From the NCBI RefSeq assembly GCF_013366925.1, contig NZ_JAALDK010000001.1:1557089-1621088 (forward strand): a stretch of DNA of 64,000 bases, written 5' to 3'. The notes beneath the pieces are model-generated. The model had not been told where the DNA came from and made no database searches. It saw only the letters and a program-made list of their open reading frames with translations. Source of the DNA: Paraburkholderia youngii. Lineage in GTDB: Bacteria > Pseudomonadota > Gammaproteobacteria > Burkholderiales > Burkholderiaceae. Positions 45,923 to 55,031 of this stretch are shown piece by piece (positions within the stretch are counted from its first letter, which is position 1; every line of letters begins with the position of its first letter). Position numbers and translations under genes: made by a program.

Positions 45923-46641
45923 TCCACCAGCGCTTCCCGATGCGCGTCGACGAAGTCAGCCATGCTGTTGAAGCGGAAGTCGAGGTTCGGCTGCGAGCCC
46001 GGGTCCATCGTCGCGCCGAAGCCCGGCTTCGAATGACGACGGTAAATCCAGCACGACGCCAGCCCGAACTCGTTTGCGGGCTTGTGGTCATGAAAAAGGC
46101 TTTCTGCGGTGTGAAGGATTTTTCCCTTCCTGATGCCCCGCTGATCGAGCTTCTGAAGCATGTACTCGAAGTTGCGCGGCGACGGCTTGTAGGAGCCGAC
46201 GTCCTCTGCCGTGATGATCGCGTCGAACTCAACCTGCAGCCTCGCGTTGCTGTAGGTGAAACTTTCGTTGTCGATGTTCGACAGGATGACCAGCTTGTAG
46301 TGCTGCTTCAGATATTGCAGCGCGGCCGCCGAATCGGGGAATGCTGGCCAGTTTCTGATCGAGCGACCGTACGCCACGCATTCTTCGTGGGTGTAGGGGA
46401 GGCCCCATTCCTCTGCCATGCGCTTATACACGATGGACAGCAGTTCCTGATAGCGCTTCGCGGGCGTGAATATCTGCTGCGACGACTCGTGGCGAGCGTG
46501 GGCTTCCAGAACCTGGTCGCGCGTGAGCGGCGTCCTGGCTCGCTCCAGCAGAGGCTGCAGGGCTTCAAGGATGCCACTCTCCCAGTCGATCAAGGTGCCG
46601 TAGCAGTCAAAAGTCAGTGCCTCGAAATCGGTCAGTTTCAC
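45919..46641 (-). CDS. Haloacid dehalogenase type II-like HAD hydrolase
   Basis: 240 residues. HAD motif I is [13 protein letters not shown] (nucleophile Asp12), motif [15 protein letters not shown] (Ser), and the Lys/acid region [18 protein letters not shown] is followed by [20 protein letters not shown]. The length and the D-x-Y-G-T motif fit L-2-haloacid dehalogenases, which hydrolyse 2-haloalkanoates to hydroxyacids; many relatives have other acid substrates. It is divergent from the binding-protein gene at 46828. Confidence 0.88.
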   Translation of the reverse strand: MKLTDFEALTFDCYGTLIDWESGILEALQPLLERARTPLTRDQVLEAHARHESSQQIFTPAKRYQELLSIVYKRMAEEWGLPYTHEECVAYGRSIRNWPAFPDSAAALQYLKQHYKLVILSNIDNESFTYSNARLQVEFDAIITAEDVGSYKPSPRNFEYMLQKLDQRGIRKGKILHTAESLFHDHKPANEFGLASCWIYRRHSKPGFGATMDPGSQPNLDFRFNSMADFVDAHREALVE

Positions 46642-46827
46642 GACTCCCTCCTGTCAGATGTCCATGATGAAAATCACAATGGATTGAGCAACTGCCGGAA
46701 CCAGAACTCTAATGCAGCAGCGAAGCGACAGCGTCATTTCTCTTCGCAAACCCTGGCGTTTTCCCGAATGCGATCCCACGCCGAAGCGGAGCTAATCTGA
46801 TCAACCGGTCCAACACCTGGAGACTTT

Positions 46828-47949
46828 ATGCGCCCCCTCGTCATAACAATGGCTGTCCTGACAGCCGCCGGCATCTCCGCATCCGTCAACGCTCAATCGG
46901 TGGTCACCTTCGGTCACTCAGCTCCACTCACGGGCCCGCAGGCGCCGAACGGAAAGGACAACGAGAACGGCGCCCGCCTCGCTATCGACGAACTCAACAA
47001 GAGCGGTGTCACGGTTGCTGGCCAGAAGGTAACGTTCAAGCTGGACTCCGAAGACGATCAGGCAGACCCGAAGATCGGCGTTCAGGTCGCGCAGAAACTC
47101 GTCGACAGCGGCGTGATCGCCGTGCTGGGCCCGTACAACTCGGGCGTGGCGATTCCGGCATCGCGCGTCTATAACACGGGTGGCGTACCGATGCTGCCGG
47201 TTGCGTCCAATCCGGCGCTGACGAAGCAAGGCTTCAAGAACATCTTCCGTATCGGCGCGAGCGACGAGCAGCTAGGCGGGACGATGGGCCAATTTGCGGC
47301 CAAGACATTGAAGGCCAAGACCGCCGCGGTGATCGACGACCGCACGGCCTATGGGCAAGGCGTGGCCGAGCAGTTCATCAAAGAGGCCAAGGCAAACGGA
47401 ATTCAGATCGTGGACCAACAGTTCACGAACTCGTCGGCGACTGACTTCCTCGGCATTCTGACCAGCATCAAGGCCAAGAATCCGGATGTCGTCTTTTTCG
47501 GCGGATACGCTGCTCAGGGCGCGCCGATGGCCAAGCAGATGCGCGCACGCGGGCTGCGTGCCAAGCTGCTTGGCGGCGATGGCATTTGCTCGGCCGATAT
47601 GGGTAAGGTCGCCGGTGACGCGGCCTCCATCGTGTATTGCGCCCAGGGCGGCATTGCGCTCGACAAGACCCCAGCCGGCCGCGAGTTTCTGCAGAAATAC
47701 AAGACCGCCTTCAACACCGACACGCAGGTCTATGCGGTCAGCTATTACGACGGCGTAAAACTGCTGGCCGATGCGATGGTCAAAGCAGGCACCACGACCG
47801 ACAAGGCAAAGCTGACCGCCCAGTTGGCAAAGACCGACTACAAGGGCGTGGCAGGCACCTACTCGTTCGATGAAAACGGCGATCTGAAGGGCGCACCCAC
47901 GACCGTCTACGTGATCAGAAACGGCCTTCCGGTGCCGTACGGGCAGTGA
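46828..47949 (+). CDS. Branched-chain amino-acid-type ABC transporter substrate-binding protein
   Basis: 373 residues with a signal peptide ending SASVNAQS. FGHSAPLTGPQAPNGKDNEN and GARLAIDELNKSGVTVAGQK are the LivJ/Peripla_BP_6 opening; VAVLGPYNSGVAIPASRVYN and FRIGASDEQLGGTMGQFAAK follow. It would bind an amino acid or amide in the periplasm. No permease or ATPase genes accompany it, so it must use a distant LivHMGF set. The hydroxyproline-dehydratase-type gene 28 bp downstream suggests a hydroxyproline-like ligand. Confidence 0.92.
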   Translation: MRPLVITMAVLTAAGISASVNAQSVVTFGHSAPLTGPQAPNGKDNENGARLAIDELNKSGVTVAGQKVTFKLDSEDDQADPKIGVQVAQKLVDSGVIAVLGPYNSGVAIPASRVYNTGGVPMLPVASNPALTKQGFKNIFRIGASDEQLGGTMGQFAAKTLKAKTAAVIDDRTAYGQGVAEQFIKEAKANGIQIVDQQFTNSSATDFLGILTSIKAKNPDVVFFGGYAAQGAPMAKQMRARGLRAKLLGGDGICSADMGKVAGDAASIVYCAQGGIALDKTPAGREFLQKYKTAFNTDTQVYAVSYYDGVKLLADAMVKAGTTTDKAKLTAQLAKTDYKGVAGTYSFDENGDLKGAPTTVYVIRNGLPVPYGQ

Positions 47950-47977
47950 CGTTCAATCGAGCAACCCCAAAGCACCC

Positions 47978-48985
47978 ATGAAAATCACCCGCACAATTTC
48001 AACAGTCGAGGTTCACACCGGCGGCGAAGCGTTCCGTATCGTGACGAGCGGGCTGCCTCGTCTTCCCGGCGACACCATCGTCAAGCGTCGCGCGTGGCTG
48101 AAAGAGAACGCCGACGAAATTCGTACCGCGCTGATGTTCGAACCGCGTGGTCATGCGGACATGTACGGCGGATACCTGACCGAACCCGTTAGCCCCACGG
48201 CAGACTTCGGGATCATCTTCGTCCACAACGAGGGTTATAGCGACCACTGCGGGCACGGCGTGATCGCGCTGTCCACCGCGGCGGTCGAGTTGGGGTGGGT
48301 TCAGCGCCAGATTCCCGAGACCCGCATTGGCATCGACGCTCCTTGTGGTTTCATCGAGGCCTTCGTGCAATGGGATGGTGAACACGCCGGCAACGTACGT
48401 TTCGTGAACGTTCCATCGTTCATCTGGGAAGCGGATGTCACGGTTCAGACGCCGTCGTTTGGCACGGTCAGGGGTGACATCGCGTTCGGTGGTGCCTTCT
48501 ACTTCTATACGGACGGTGCACCGCACGGCCTCGCGGTCCGCGAGTCTTCAGTCGAGGAACTCATCAGGTTTGGCGCCGAGGTAAAACAAGCCGCAAATCA
48601 CGCTTACCCGGTTGAGCATCCCGACATCCCGGAAATCAACCACATCTACGGCACCATCATTGCCAATGCGCCGCGGCACGAAGGCTCCACGCAAGCCAAT
48701 TGTTGCGTGTTCGCCGACCGTGAGGTGGACCGTTCGCCCACCGGCTCAGGGACGGGCGGGCGCGTCGCGCAGCTCTATCTGCGCGGCGAACTGGCCATGA
48801 ACGAGACGCTCGTCAACGAGTCCATCATCGGTACTGTCTTCAAGGGGCGCGTACTCAGCGAGACGACCGTCGGCGACTTCAAGGCGGTCATCCCCGAGGT
48901 CGAGGGCAGCGCCCATGTTTGCGGCTTCGCTACCTGGATCGTGGACGAGCGTGACCCGCTAACTTACGGTTTCCTCGTCCGATAA
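47978..48985 (+). CDS. Proline racemase-family enzyme, probable trans-3-hydroxy-L-proline dehydratase
   Basis: 335 residues. Family motifs are clear: TVEVHTGGEAFRIVTSGLP, YSDHCGHGVIALSTAAVEL and REVDRSPTGSGTGGRVAQL. The two active-site positions are Cys91 and Thr255. Racemases and 4-hydroxyproline epimerases use Cys/Cys, while the Cys/Thr pair is that of trans-3-hydroxy-L-proline dehydratases (as in the human enzyme), which make pyrroline-2-carboxylate. It shares a transcript with the upstream binding protein. The assignment to substrate rests on these residues alone. Confidence 0.85.
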   Translation: MKITRTISTVEVHTGGEAFRIVTSGLPRLPGDTIVKRRAWLKENADEIRTALMFEPRGHADMYGGYLTEPVSPTADFGIIFVHNEGYSDHCGHGVIALSTAAVELGWVQRQIPETRIGIDAPCGFIEAFVQWDGEHAGNVRFVNVPSFIWEADVTVQTPSFGTVRGDIAFGGAFYFYTDGAPHGLAVRESSVEELIRFGAEVKQAANHAYPVEHPDIPEINHIYGTIIANAPRHEGSTQANCCVFADREVDRSPTGSGTGGRVAQLYLRGELAMNETLVNESIIGTVFKGRVLSETTVGDFKAVIPEVEGSAHVCGFATWIVDERDPLTYGFLVR

Positions 48986-48990
48986 TCGGC

Positions 48991-49647
48991 TCAAGCGCTC
49001 CTCCGGTTCCGAAGCGCGAAGTACACACCGGCCCCGAGCGCAACCAGCAGGACCACGATCAGGCCGCCCCCCATGCCGGGCAGACCGGTCATGCTGCTGG
49101 TCGCACTGGGCGCCGCGGAGGCAGCCACCGGCGCTGAAGCCACCGGCGCGACCGGTTGCGGAAGCGCCACACCCGCGGCACTACCTTGACGTACCAGAGA
49201 AGCCTCCGATGTCGGCGAGGCCGGGGACGCCTGGGGCACTTCAGGCGCGGACGCGACAGCAGGCGCTTGCGGATTGGGGCCGACAGGCGCCAGCGTGGTT
49301 TGCGAAGGCACCACGACAGATGCGGCCGCCTGAGGACCGGCTTCGAGCGCCCGCGCCATGGTCTTCCACTTGTCGAATACGCCATCCACGCAGTGCACGT
49401 CGATACACGCGTTGCGCGCGTGCCGCCACTGCGCCAGCTGCGCGGACGACAGTTTGCCGCTGCCGAGCAGTGCCTGTTGTTGCGCGAAGATGTCGTCGTA
49501 CTCGTTGTTCAGGATCGCGTGATCGCAAATGACGCGCTCAGCGGGCTGCTGTGTGGTTGCACACTGAATGTCGTTCGCCGACGCCGCGGTCGAACCCAAC
49601 GCCGCCAGGGATAGCAGCAATACTCCAATACGTCGTGCCAAGTGCAC
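48991..49647 (-). CDS. LprI-like (DUF1311-type) exported protein with C-terminal membrane anchor
   Basis: 218 residues from GTG 49647, with GGAGGACGG upstream. A signal peptide ends TAASAND, then IQCATTQQPAERVICDHAIL and NNEYDDIFAQQQALL, with paired Cys and RNACIDVHC, the pattern of lysozyme-inhibitor LprI N-terminal domains. A long Ala/Pro/Val linker leads to a hydrophobic helix GGGLIVVLLVALGAGVYFAL and a short basic tail. It is probably anchored in the inner membrane facing the periplasm. Role beyond this is unknown. Confidence 0.75.
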   Translation of the reverse strand: MHLARRIGVLLLSLAALGSTAASANDIQCATTQQPAERVICDHAILNNEYDDIFAQQQALLGSGKLSSAQLAQWRHARNACIDVHCVDGVFDKWKTMARALEAGPQAAASVVVPSQTTLAPVGPNPQAPAVASAPEVPQASPASPTSEASLVRQGSAAGVALPQPVAPVASAPVAASAAPSATSSMTGLPGMGGGLIVVLLVALGAGVYFALRNRRSA

Positions 49648-49669
49648 CCGTCCTCCGAGAATGTGAGCG

Positions 49670-50296
49670 TCAAAGTCCAGGCACCACGATGAATCCGCCC
49701 GACTCGTCACCGTATGTATCGACTCTGCCTTCCAGCAGATAACGTGCCGCCAACGCGCATAGGGCCGCGTCGACATGGTCGATCGATGTCAGCGGTGCAG
49801 TCGCGATGCCTTCCCGTTCGAGAATAGCCCGGCGCTGCGGGCCCTTTTGCTTCGCGGATGCGACGTCCGTCCCGAGAAAAGCGCACGTGATCGCGTGAGG
49901 AAACGTTTCGAAGCACACGCGACCCGTGATTTCTTTGCCGCCCCCGAAAAGCGCAAAGTGCGCGGCGAATGCGTCGTAGACGCGCTCGCCGTTGAACATC
50001 CATCCATAGAAGCCGCTTTTGCTGGCCATCGCCAGTTCGCGAGCCGGTGTCGCAAACGAAAAGATGCGCTGCCGCGCGAGTGCCTTCTCGGCAAGCCTTC
50101 CCGCGGCGCCCGTTCGCCAACGACACGGCGCATCGATGCCGACCGCCGCCACCTCGTGCGCGCGACACCGCTCGAGCATCTGTTCGGCGGTCGCGTTGCC
50201 GAGTTTGCACAATATCCGAGTGCCGCGCAGGATGACCAGATGGTTGCCCTTCCGGTCCCCGCCGACATCGATGCCCGCGACGGTCGGCGGCGTCAA
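49670..50296 (-). CDS. DUF429-domain protein
   Basis: About 208 residues starting at a TTG (50296) that overlaps the TGA of the upstream glucosidase gene (TTGA), implying translational coupling. VAGIDVGGDRKGNHLVILRG and VAAVGIDAPCRWRTG provide two Asp-containing strands of an RNase H-like/actin-like fold; FSFATPARELAMASKSGFYG, VCFETFPHAITCAFLG and LTSIDHVDAALCALAARYLL complete the family pattern. DUF429 proteins are predicted nucleases, but no activity is established here. Confidence 0.8.
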   Translation of the reverse strand: MTPPTVAGIDVGGDRKGNHLVILRGTRILCKLGNATAEQMLERCRAHEVAAVGIDAPCRWRTGAAGRLAEKALARQRIFSFATPARELAMASKSGFYGWMFNGERVYDAFAAHFALFGGGKEITGRVCFETFPHAITCAFLGTDVASAKQKGPQRRAILEREGIATAPLTSIDHVDAALCALAARYLLEGRVDTYGDESGGFIVVPGL

Positions 50297-52575
50297 AGCA
50301 GCGCCACCACCCTCACATCGCCCTGCTCCGCCGACGCCACCACCTTCTCGCCGATCCGGCGGAACGTGATCGACACCGACGAATCCCCGACCCGCAGATC
50401 GCTGACCTCGAGCCAGTCGATACCTTCGGGAAGCATCGGCTGTTCGATCAGCACTTCGCGGCGCTCGGCGTCGATCGTGATGCCAAGACACGCCTCGAGC
50501 ATCATGAACGGCGAACCGGCCGCCCATGCCTGCGGCAAACACGCGACCGGATAGGCCGTGGGCGGCTCGCCGCGGCGTCGCGGGAAGCCGCAGAACAGTT
50601 CCGGCAAGCGCATGTCGAAATTGACCGCGGCCTCGAACAGCGCCTGCAGCAGTTTCACGGCCGACCCCTTGGCGCCATAGCGCGACAGCCCGCGCGCGCA
50701 TAGCGCGTTGTCATGCGGCCAAACCGAGCCGTTGTGATACGCCATCGGATTGAAGCGCGCCTGGCTCGCCGCCAGCGTGCGCACGCCCCAGCCGGTATGA
50801 AACAGCGTCGAGTCGAGCGCGCGCACCAACGCTTCGCCGCGCTCGCGCGTGGGCAGGCCGAACGCCAGCAGATGTCCCGCGTTCGATGCCATCACGCGAC
50901 ACAGCTCGCCATGACCGTCGAGCGCGATGCCGTAAAAGCCGACCTCGTCCATCCAGTACTTTTCTTCGACGCAGCGACGGATCTTCTTCGCGCGCTCCGC
51001 ATACTGCGCGGCCGCGTCGCGCAGACCGCGCAGCTTCGCGAAGCGCGCCATCGTGTCGAACGCGGCGCTCGCATAGGCCTGCACTTCGACGAGCGCGATC
51101 GGGCCGTCGGGGAAGCGCCCGTCCGCATGAAACACCGAGTCGTGACTATCTTTCCAGCCCTGATTCGCGAGGCCGCCATCCGATTCGCGCTGGTAGTCGA
51201 GCAGTCCGTGCCGGTTCTTGTCGCATACGCCCGCGACCCACTGCGCCGCGCGCTCGAGCGCGGGCCACAATTCATCGATCAACGCGACGTCGCCAGTGCG
51301 GGCCGCGTAGGCGCCGGCCAGCACGATGAACAGCGGCGTAGTGTCGACACCGCCGTAGTACAGCGCGAACGGCACTTCGCCGGCCGCGGCCATTTCGCCC
51401 TTGCGCATCTCGTGCATGATCTTGCCCGGCGCGGCGTCGCGAAACGGCGAGTTCTCGCGCGCCTGATGCTCGGCGAGAAAGCGCAGCACGCCAGCCGCGA
51501 GATGCGGCTGCAGCCACAGCGTTTGCAGCGACGTGATCACCGCGTCGCGGCCGAACGGGGTCGAAAACCATGGGATGCCCGCGTACGGGTACGGGCCGGT
51601 CGCGAGATCCGTCGTCAGCAGTTCGAGGTCGGCGAACGAACGGTCGATCCATGCGTTGAACAGCGGGTTGCTCGAACGCACGCGCGCGCTCGCGCGGCGT
51701 CGCTCGCGCATCACCAGGTGGGCATCCACCAGCGCCGCGCGCACCGCCGCACGGCCGACGCGCGGGCGTTCCGCGTCGATCTGCGACATATGCGCTTCGC
51801 TCAGCGCGTGCACGGGCTGCGACACGTCGGCGCCGGGCCTGCTGCTCATCGGCACGACGTGCACGGCCACCGACAGATAGATCGACACGCATGCCTGCGC
51901 GGGCAGCTTGACGGTGTAGTCGGCGCGGTCGGCGAACAGCTTGTCCGGCTGCGGGGAGAACGCGATCTGCACGTTGCGCGCGACGTCGTCGAGACCGACA
52001 TAGCCGAGCAGCACCTGCTGATTCTCGACACGCGCGGGCTGCACGCGACCCTGTTTGTCGCGCTTCAGGCCGCGCACTTCGAACATGTCGCGGAAATCGC
52101 TGGAAAACGAAATCGACAGCGGCACGGTCGCATCGCGCGTGCCGTAGTTCGTGAGCTCGATCGCCTCGTTGAGCACGGTGCCCGACAGCACGCGCACACG
52201 CTGGACGTGGATCACGCCTTCGGGTGTGCTGTCGCCGCCGAGCGGCGGCAGCGGGCGGTTGGTGAGATGCGCGGTGAACGTGGCGTTGTCGCTGCTGACG
52301 CTGCCCGACAGCAGCGACGGCGCGCGCCCGCCGAAGGTCAGGCGCAGTTGCGACATCACGCGGGTGTCGTTGACGAACAGGCCGTCGTCGTGACCGGTGA
52401 TATCGCCGAGCGGATCGTTGACGATGAAGGTGTCGCCCGACTTGAGCACGTGCTGCGTGGCGCTCGCGACGTTGAGGTTTTCCGTCGGGATGAAGACGCC
52501 GTCCTGCTCGGGATCGCGATGATCGACGCCGCCCGAGTGGGTCAGCCCGCCGAGGGCTTCTGGCTGCTGTTTCAA
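50293..52575 (-). CDS. Amylo-alpha-1,6-glucosidase (glycogen-debranching type)
   Basis: 760 residues from a TTG with AGGAGCGACC upstream. The N-terminal GDE-type beta domain is seen in NDPLGDITGHDDGLFVNDTR and MSQLRLTFGGRAPSLLSG. The C-terminal alpha/alpha barrel holds AGIPWFSTPFGRDAVITSLQ, QGWKDSHDSVFHADGRFPD and NPMAYHNGSVWPHDNALCAR, with acidic residues typical of the GH15-like catalytic domain. It would hydrolyse alpha-1,6 branches in glycogen or trehalose-pathway glucans. The downstream DUF429 gene is coupled. Confidence 0.9.
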   Translation of the reverse strand: MKQQPEALGGLTHSGGVDHRDPEQDGVFIPTENLNVASATQHVLKSGDTFIVNDPLGDITGHDDGLFVNDTRVMSQLRLTFGGRAPSLLSGSVSSDNATFTAHLTNRPLPPLGGDSTPEGVIHVQRVRVLSGTVLNEAIELTNYGTRDATVPLSISFSSDFRDMFEVRGLKRDKQGRVQPARVENQQVLLGYVGLDDVARNVQIAFSPQPDKLFADRADYTVKLPAQACVSIYLSVAVHVVPMSSRPGADVSQPVHALSEAHMSQIDAERPRVGRAAVRAALVDAHLVMRERRRASARVRSSNPLFNAWIDRSFADLELLTTDLATGPYPYAGIPWFSTPFGRDAVITSLQTLWLQPHLAAGVLRFLAEHQARENSPFRDAAPGKIMHEMRKGEMAAAGEVPFALYYGGVDTTPLFIVLAGAYAARTGDVALIDELWPALERAAQWVAGVCDKNRHGLLDYQRESDGGLANQGWKDSHDSVFHADGRFPDGPIALVEVQAYASAAFDTMARFAKLRGLRDAAAQYAERAKKIRRCVEEKYWMDEVGFYGIALDGHGELCRVMASNAGHLLAFGLPTRERGEALVRALDSTLFHTGWGVRTLAASQARFNPMAYHNGSVWPHDNALCARGLSRYGAKGSAVKLLQALFEAAVNFDMRLPELFCGFPRRRGEPPTAYPVACLPQAWAAGSPFMMLEACLGITIDAERREVLIEQPMLPEGIDWLEVSDLRVGDSSVSITFRRIGEKVVASAEQGDVRVVALL

Positions 52576-52804
52576 GGTCGCTCCTATGAATTCGATGCTG
52601 CTTTCAGTTGCACTTCGGGTCTCGCCCCGGATTCGCCGCCGGGTTGGCCGGCTTGACCGCCCCTGGTTGGCCAGCCCATCCGATTGTAGAGGCTCTGAGG
52701 GCGTCAGACGAAGTTATCGCGTAGGAGTTTCGGCTTATTGCGCCATTTTTTTGACGCCGTTTTCGGTGGCACAGGACGTGCAGGCGGCGGGATGCGCGGA
52801 ATGC

Positions 52805-52835
52805 AAAAAAACCCACGGCCTCTTGAGCCGTGGGT
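52805..52835 (-). terminator. Rho-independent terminator of gltA
   Basis: On the minus strand CCCACGGC, a short loop and GCCGTGGG are followed by seven T. It lies 45 bp beyond the citrate synthase stop. Confidence 0.9.
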
Positions 52836-52879
52836 TCGGGACCGTCGTTAAACGCGTTGTTGGACGTCTATCCGGCCTG

Positions 52880-54178
52880 TTACCGCTTTGCGACGGGTTT
52901 CGCCTCGCGCAGCGTCTCGCCGACGAACAGCTGACGCGGACGGCCAATCTTCTGCTCGGGATCGGCGATCATTTCGTTCCACTGCGCGATCCAGCCGACC
53001 GTACGCGCCATCGCGAAGATACACGTGAACATCGACGTCGGAATGCCAAGCGCGCGCTGCACGATACCCGAGTAGAAGTCGACGTTCGGGTACAGCTTGC
53101 GCGACACGAAGTATTCGTCTTCGAGCGCGATCTTTTCGAGTTCCATTGCGAGCTTGAACAGCGGGTCGTCGTGCAGGCCCAGCTCCTCGAGCACTTCGTG
53201 GCAGGTTTCGCGCATCAGCTTCGCGCGCGGGTCGTAGTTCTTGTACACGCGGTGGCCGAAGCCCATCAGCTTCACGCCCGAGTTCTTGTCCTTCACCTGC
53301 TTGATGAACTCGGGAATGTTGTCGACGGAGCCGATTTCTTCCAGCATGTTCAGCGCGGCTTCGTTCGCGCCGCCGTGCGCCGGGCCCCACAGGCATGCGA
53401 TACCCGCCGCGATACACGCGAACGGATTCGCGCCCGACGAACCGGCGAGACGCACGGTCGACGTCGACGCGTTCTGCTCGTGGTCCGCGTGCAGGATCAG
53501 GATACGGTCGAGCGCGCGCACCAGCACGTCGTTGACCACGTACTCCTCGGCCGGATTCGCGAACATCATGCGCATGAAGTTCGCGCTGTACGACAGGTCG
53601 TTCTTCGGATACACGAACGGCTGATCGATGCTGTACTTGTAAGCCATCGCGACCAGCGTGGGCAGCTTCGCGATCATGCGGATCGCCGATAGGTCGCGAT
53701 GCTGCTGGCTCGTGATGTCGAGCGAGTCGTGGTAGAACGCCGACAGCGCGCCGACCGCGGCAACCAGAATCGCCATCGGATGCGCGTCGCGGCGGAAGCC
53801 GCGGAAGAAGAACTGCATCTGCTCGTGCACCATCGTGTGCTGCTTGACGGTGTTCTCGAATTCGGCTTTCTGCTGCGCGTTCGGCAATTCGCCCTTCAGC
53901 AGCAGGTAGCAGGTTTCGAGGAAGTCGGCGTTCTGCGCGAGGTTGTCGATCGAATAGCCGCGGTACAGCAGCTCGCCCTTGTCGCCGTCGATATACGTGA
54001 TTTCGGAGTTGCACGCCGCCGTCGACATGAAGCCCGGGTCGTACGTGAATTTGCCGGTCTGGCCGTACAGCTTGCGGATGTCGATGACGTCGGGGCCGAG
54101 CGAGCCCTGATAGATCGGCAGATCGATGGTCTGGTCGCTGTCGGAAAAGCTCAGCGTGGCGTGTGACTTCGAGTTCAT
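52880..54178 (-). CDS. gltA: Citrate synthase
   Basis: 432 residues, the type II (hexameric, proteobacterial) length. It opens with [20 protein letters not shown], and shows [20 protein letters not shown], the active-site His in [36 protein letters not shown] with the second His, and [15 protein letters not shown] carrying the catalytic Asp. It condenses acetyl-CoA and oxaloacetate to open the TCA cycle. It ends at a strong terminator and begins a single-gene unit here; sdh genes, often adjacent in Burkholderia, are not within the window. Confidence 0.98.
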   Translation of the reverse strand: MNSKSHATLSFSDSDQTIDLPIYQGSLGPDVIDIRKLYGQTGKFTYDPGFMSTAACNSEITYIDGDKGELLYRGYSIDNLAQNADFLETCYLLLKGELPNAQQKAEFENTVKQHTMVHEQMQFFFRGFRRDAHPMAILVAAVGALSAFYHDSLDITSQQHRDLSAIRMIAKLPTLVAMAYKYSIDQPFVYPKNDLSYSANFMRMMFANPAEEYVVNDVLVRALDRILILHADHEQNASTSTVRLAGSSGANPFACIAAGIACLWGPAHGGANEAALNMLEEIGSVDNIPEFIKQVKDKNSGVKLMGFGHRVYKNYDPRAKLMRETCHEVLEELGLHDDPLFKLAMELEKIALEDEYFVSRKLYPNVDFYSGIVQRALGIPTSMFTCIFAMARTVGWIAQWNEMIADPEQKIGRPRQLFVGETLREAKPVAKR

Positions 54179-54508
54179 CTACGTGTTCCTTTTGCTTGAT
54201 ACCGCAGTCGTTCCGGCATGCATCGCGGTCGTACGGCGAGGCGCGACCTCGGCGCTCTCGAACCAGTACAGGCATGCTGAGGTTCCGCTGCGCATTCTAC
54301 GGGCCGGCGTGTCGTTGATTGCGTCGATTGCTCGCAACAGACCATCTCCGCGTGCGCAACATTGGTTGTTGGCATGGGGCGCTGGCATCGCGCTGCCGAC
54401 GAAAGTTGTTCGAAAGTCGGAACACCAGCTGCAACAATGTTTTGTTGCCAGCAGACTGCGTCGATCTGGATCTGTCTGCGATACTCAATTCGTGCATTGA
54501 TGCTTGCC
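54179..54508. other. Leader region between gltA and the 54564 gene
   Basis: It holds the divergent promoters. No gene is supported. It ends in a strong plus-strand terminator, so a short transcript from this stretch is possible. Confidence 0.4.
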
Positions 54509-54534
54509 GCCCGCGATTCGAAGCGGGCTTTTTT
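54509..54534 (+). terminator. Rho-independent terminator just upstream of the 54564 start
   Basis: GCCCGC, an 8-base loop GATTCGAA, GCGGGC, then six T on the plus strand. It stands 30 bp before an ATG, with no plus-strand gene upstream. Confidence 0.7.
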
Positions 54535-54563
54535 GATCACACAGAAAAGCAGGACGAATACAA

Positions 54564-54965
54564 ATGAATGCCTCTCTCGAAACGCTGTTTCCGGATCACG
54601 TCCATACCGAAGGCCACACGGTCACCGCGCTGAATCATCAGGACATCGTCGTGGCGTTGTCGGCGGCGCTGAAGACGCAGAACGTCGCGGTGCTGCACAT
54701 GCTCTATCCGCGCACCGACGCGCGCACGCATCGCAGTCTCGACGCGCTCGTCGACGTGCTGCATGGACACGGCCTGCATGAAGTCGCGGATCTGATCGCG
54801 CGGGAAGCGCACTATCTGCTGTTCACTGACCCGGTGAAGGCATGGAAGGTGTTCCACGAAATCCGCAACGATTCGCTCGCGATCGGCGTGCATCTGTACT
54901 ATCACGGGCTCGTCGGCGAAGCGGCCGAACGCGCGCTCGACAAGGACGCGCATCGCAAGGCTTGA
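54564..54965 (+). CDS. Conserved hypothetical protein
   Basis: 133 residues with good codon bias. MNASLETLFPDHVHTEGHTV is followed by helical segments ALKTQNVAVLHMLYPRTD, DALVDVLHGHGLHEVADLIA and KVFHEIRNDSLAIGVHLYYH. No signal peptide, membrane segment or catalytic motif is evident. A terminator hairpin lies just upstream, suggesting conditional read-through. Family not recognised. Confidence 0.7.
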   Translation: MNASLETLFPDHVHTEGHTVTALNHQDIVVALSAALKTQNVAVLHMLYPRTDARTHRSLDALVDVLHGHGLHEVADLIAREAHYLLFTDPVKAWKVFHEIRNDSLAIGVHLYYHGLVGEAAERALDKDAHRKA

Positions 54966-55031
54966 TGCAGTCAACGGGCGATCGGCGGCGACGCGCGCCG
55001 GCCGATCGCCGTTGATCCTCGCTTCACTTCC

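Noticed and set aside
45802..46800. 332-codon plus-strand frame
   Set aside because: Antisense to the haloacid dehalogenase, which has all HAD motifs.
50713..52656. 647-codon plus-strand open frame
   Set aside because: It is the antisense shadow of the debranching-type glucosidase: Arg/His/Val-rich, no domain, and the minus strand encodes a well-conserved enzyme.
52848..54275. 475-codon minus-strand frame over citrate synthase
   Set aside because: Out-of-register reading of gltA; composition is Arg/Ala-rich and no family is seen.
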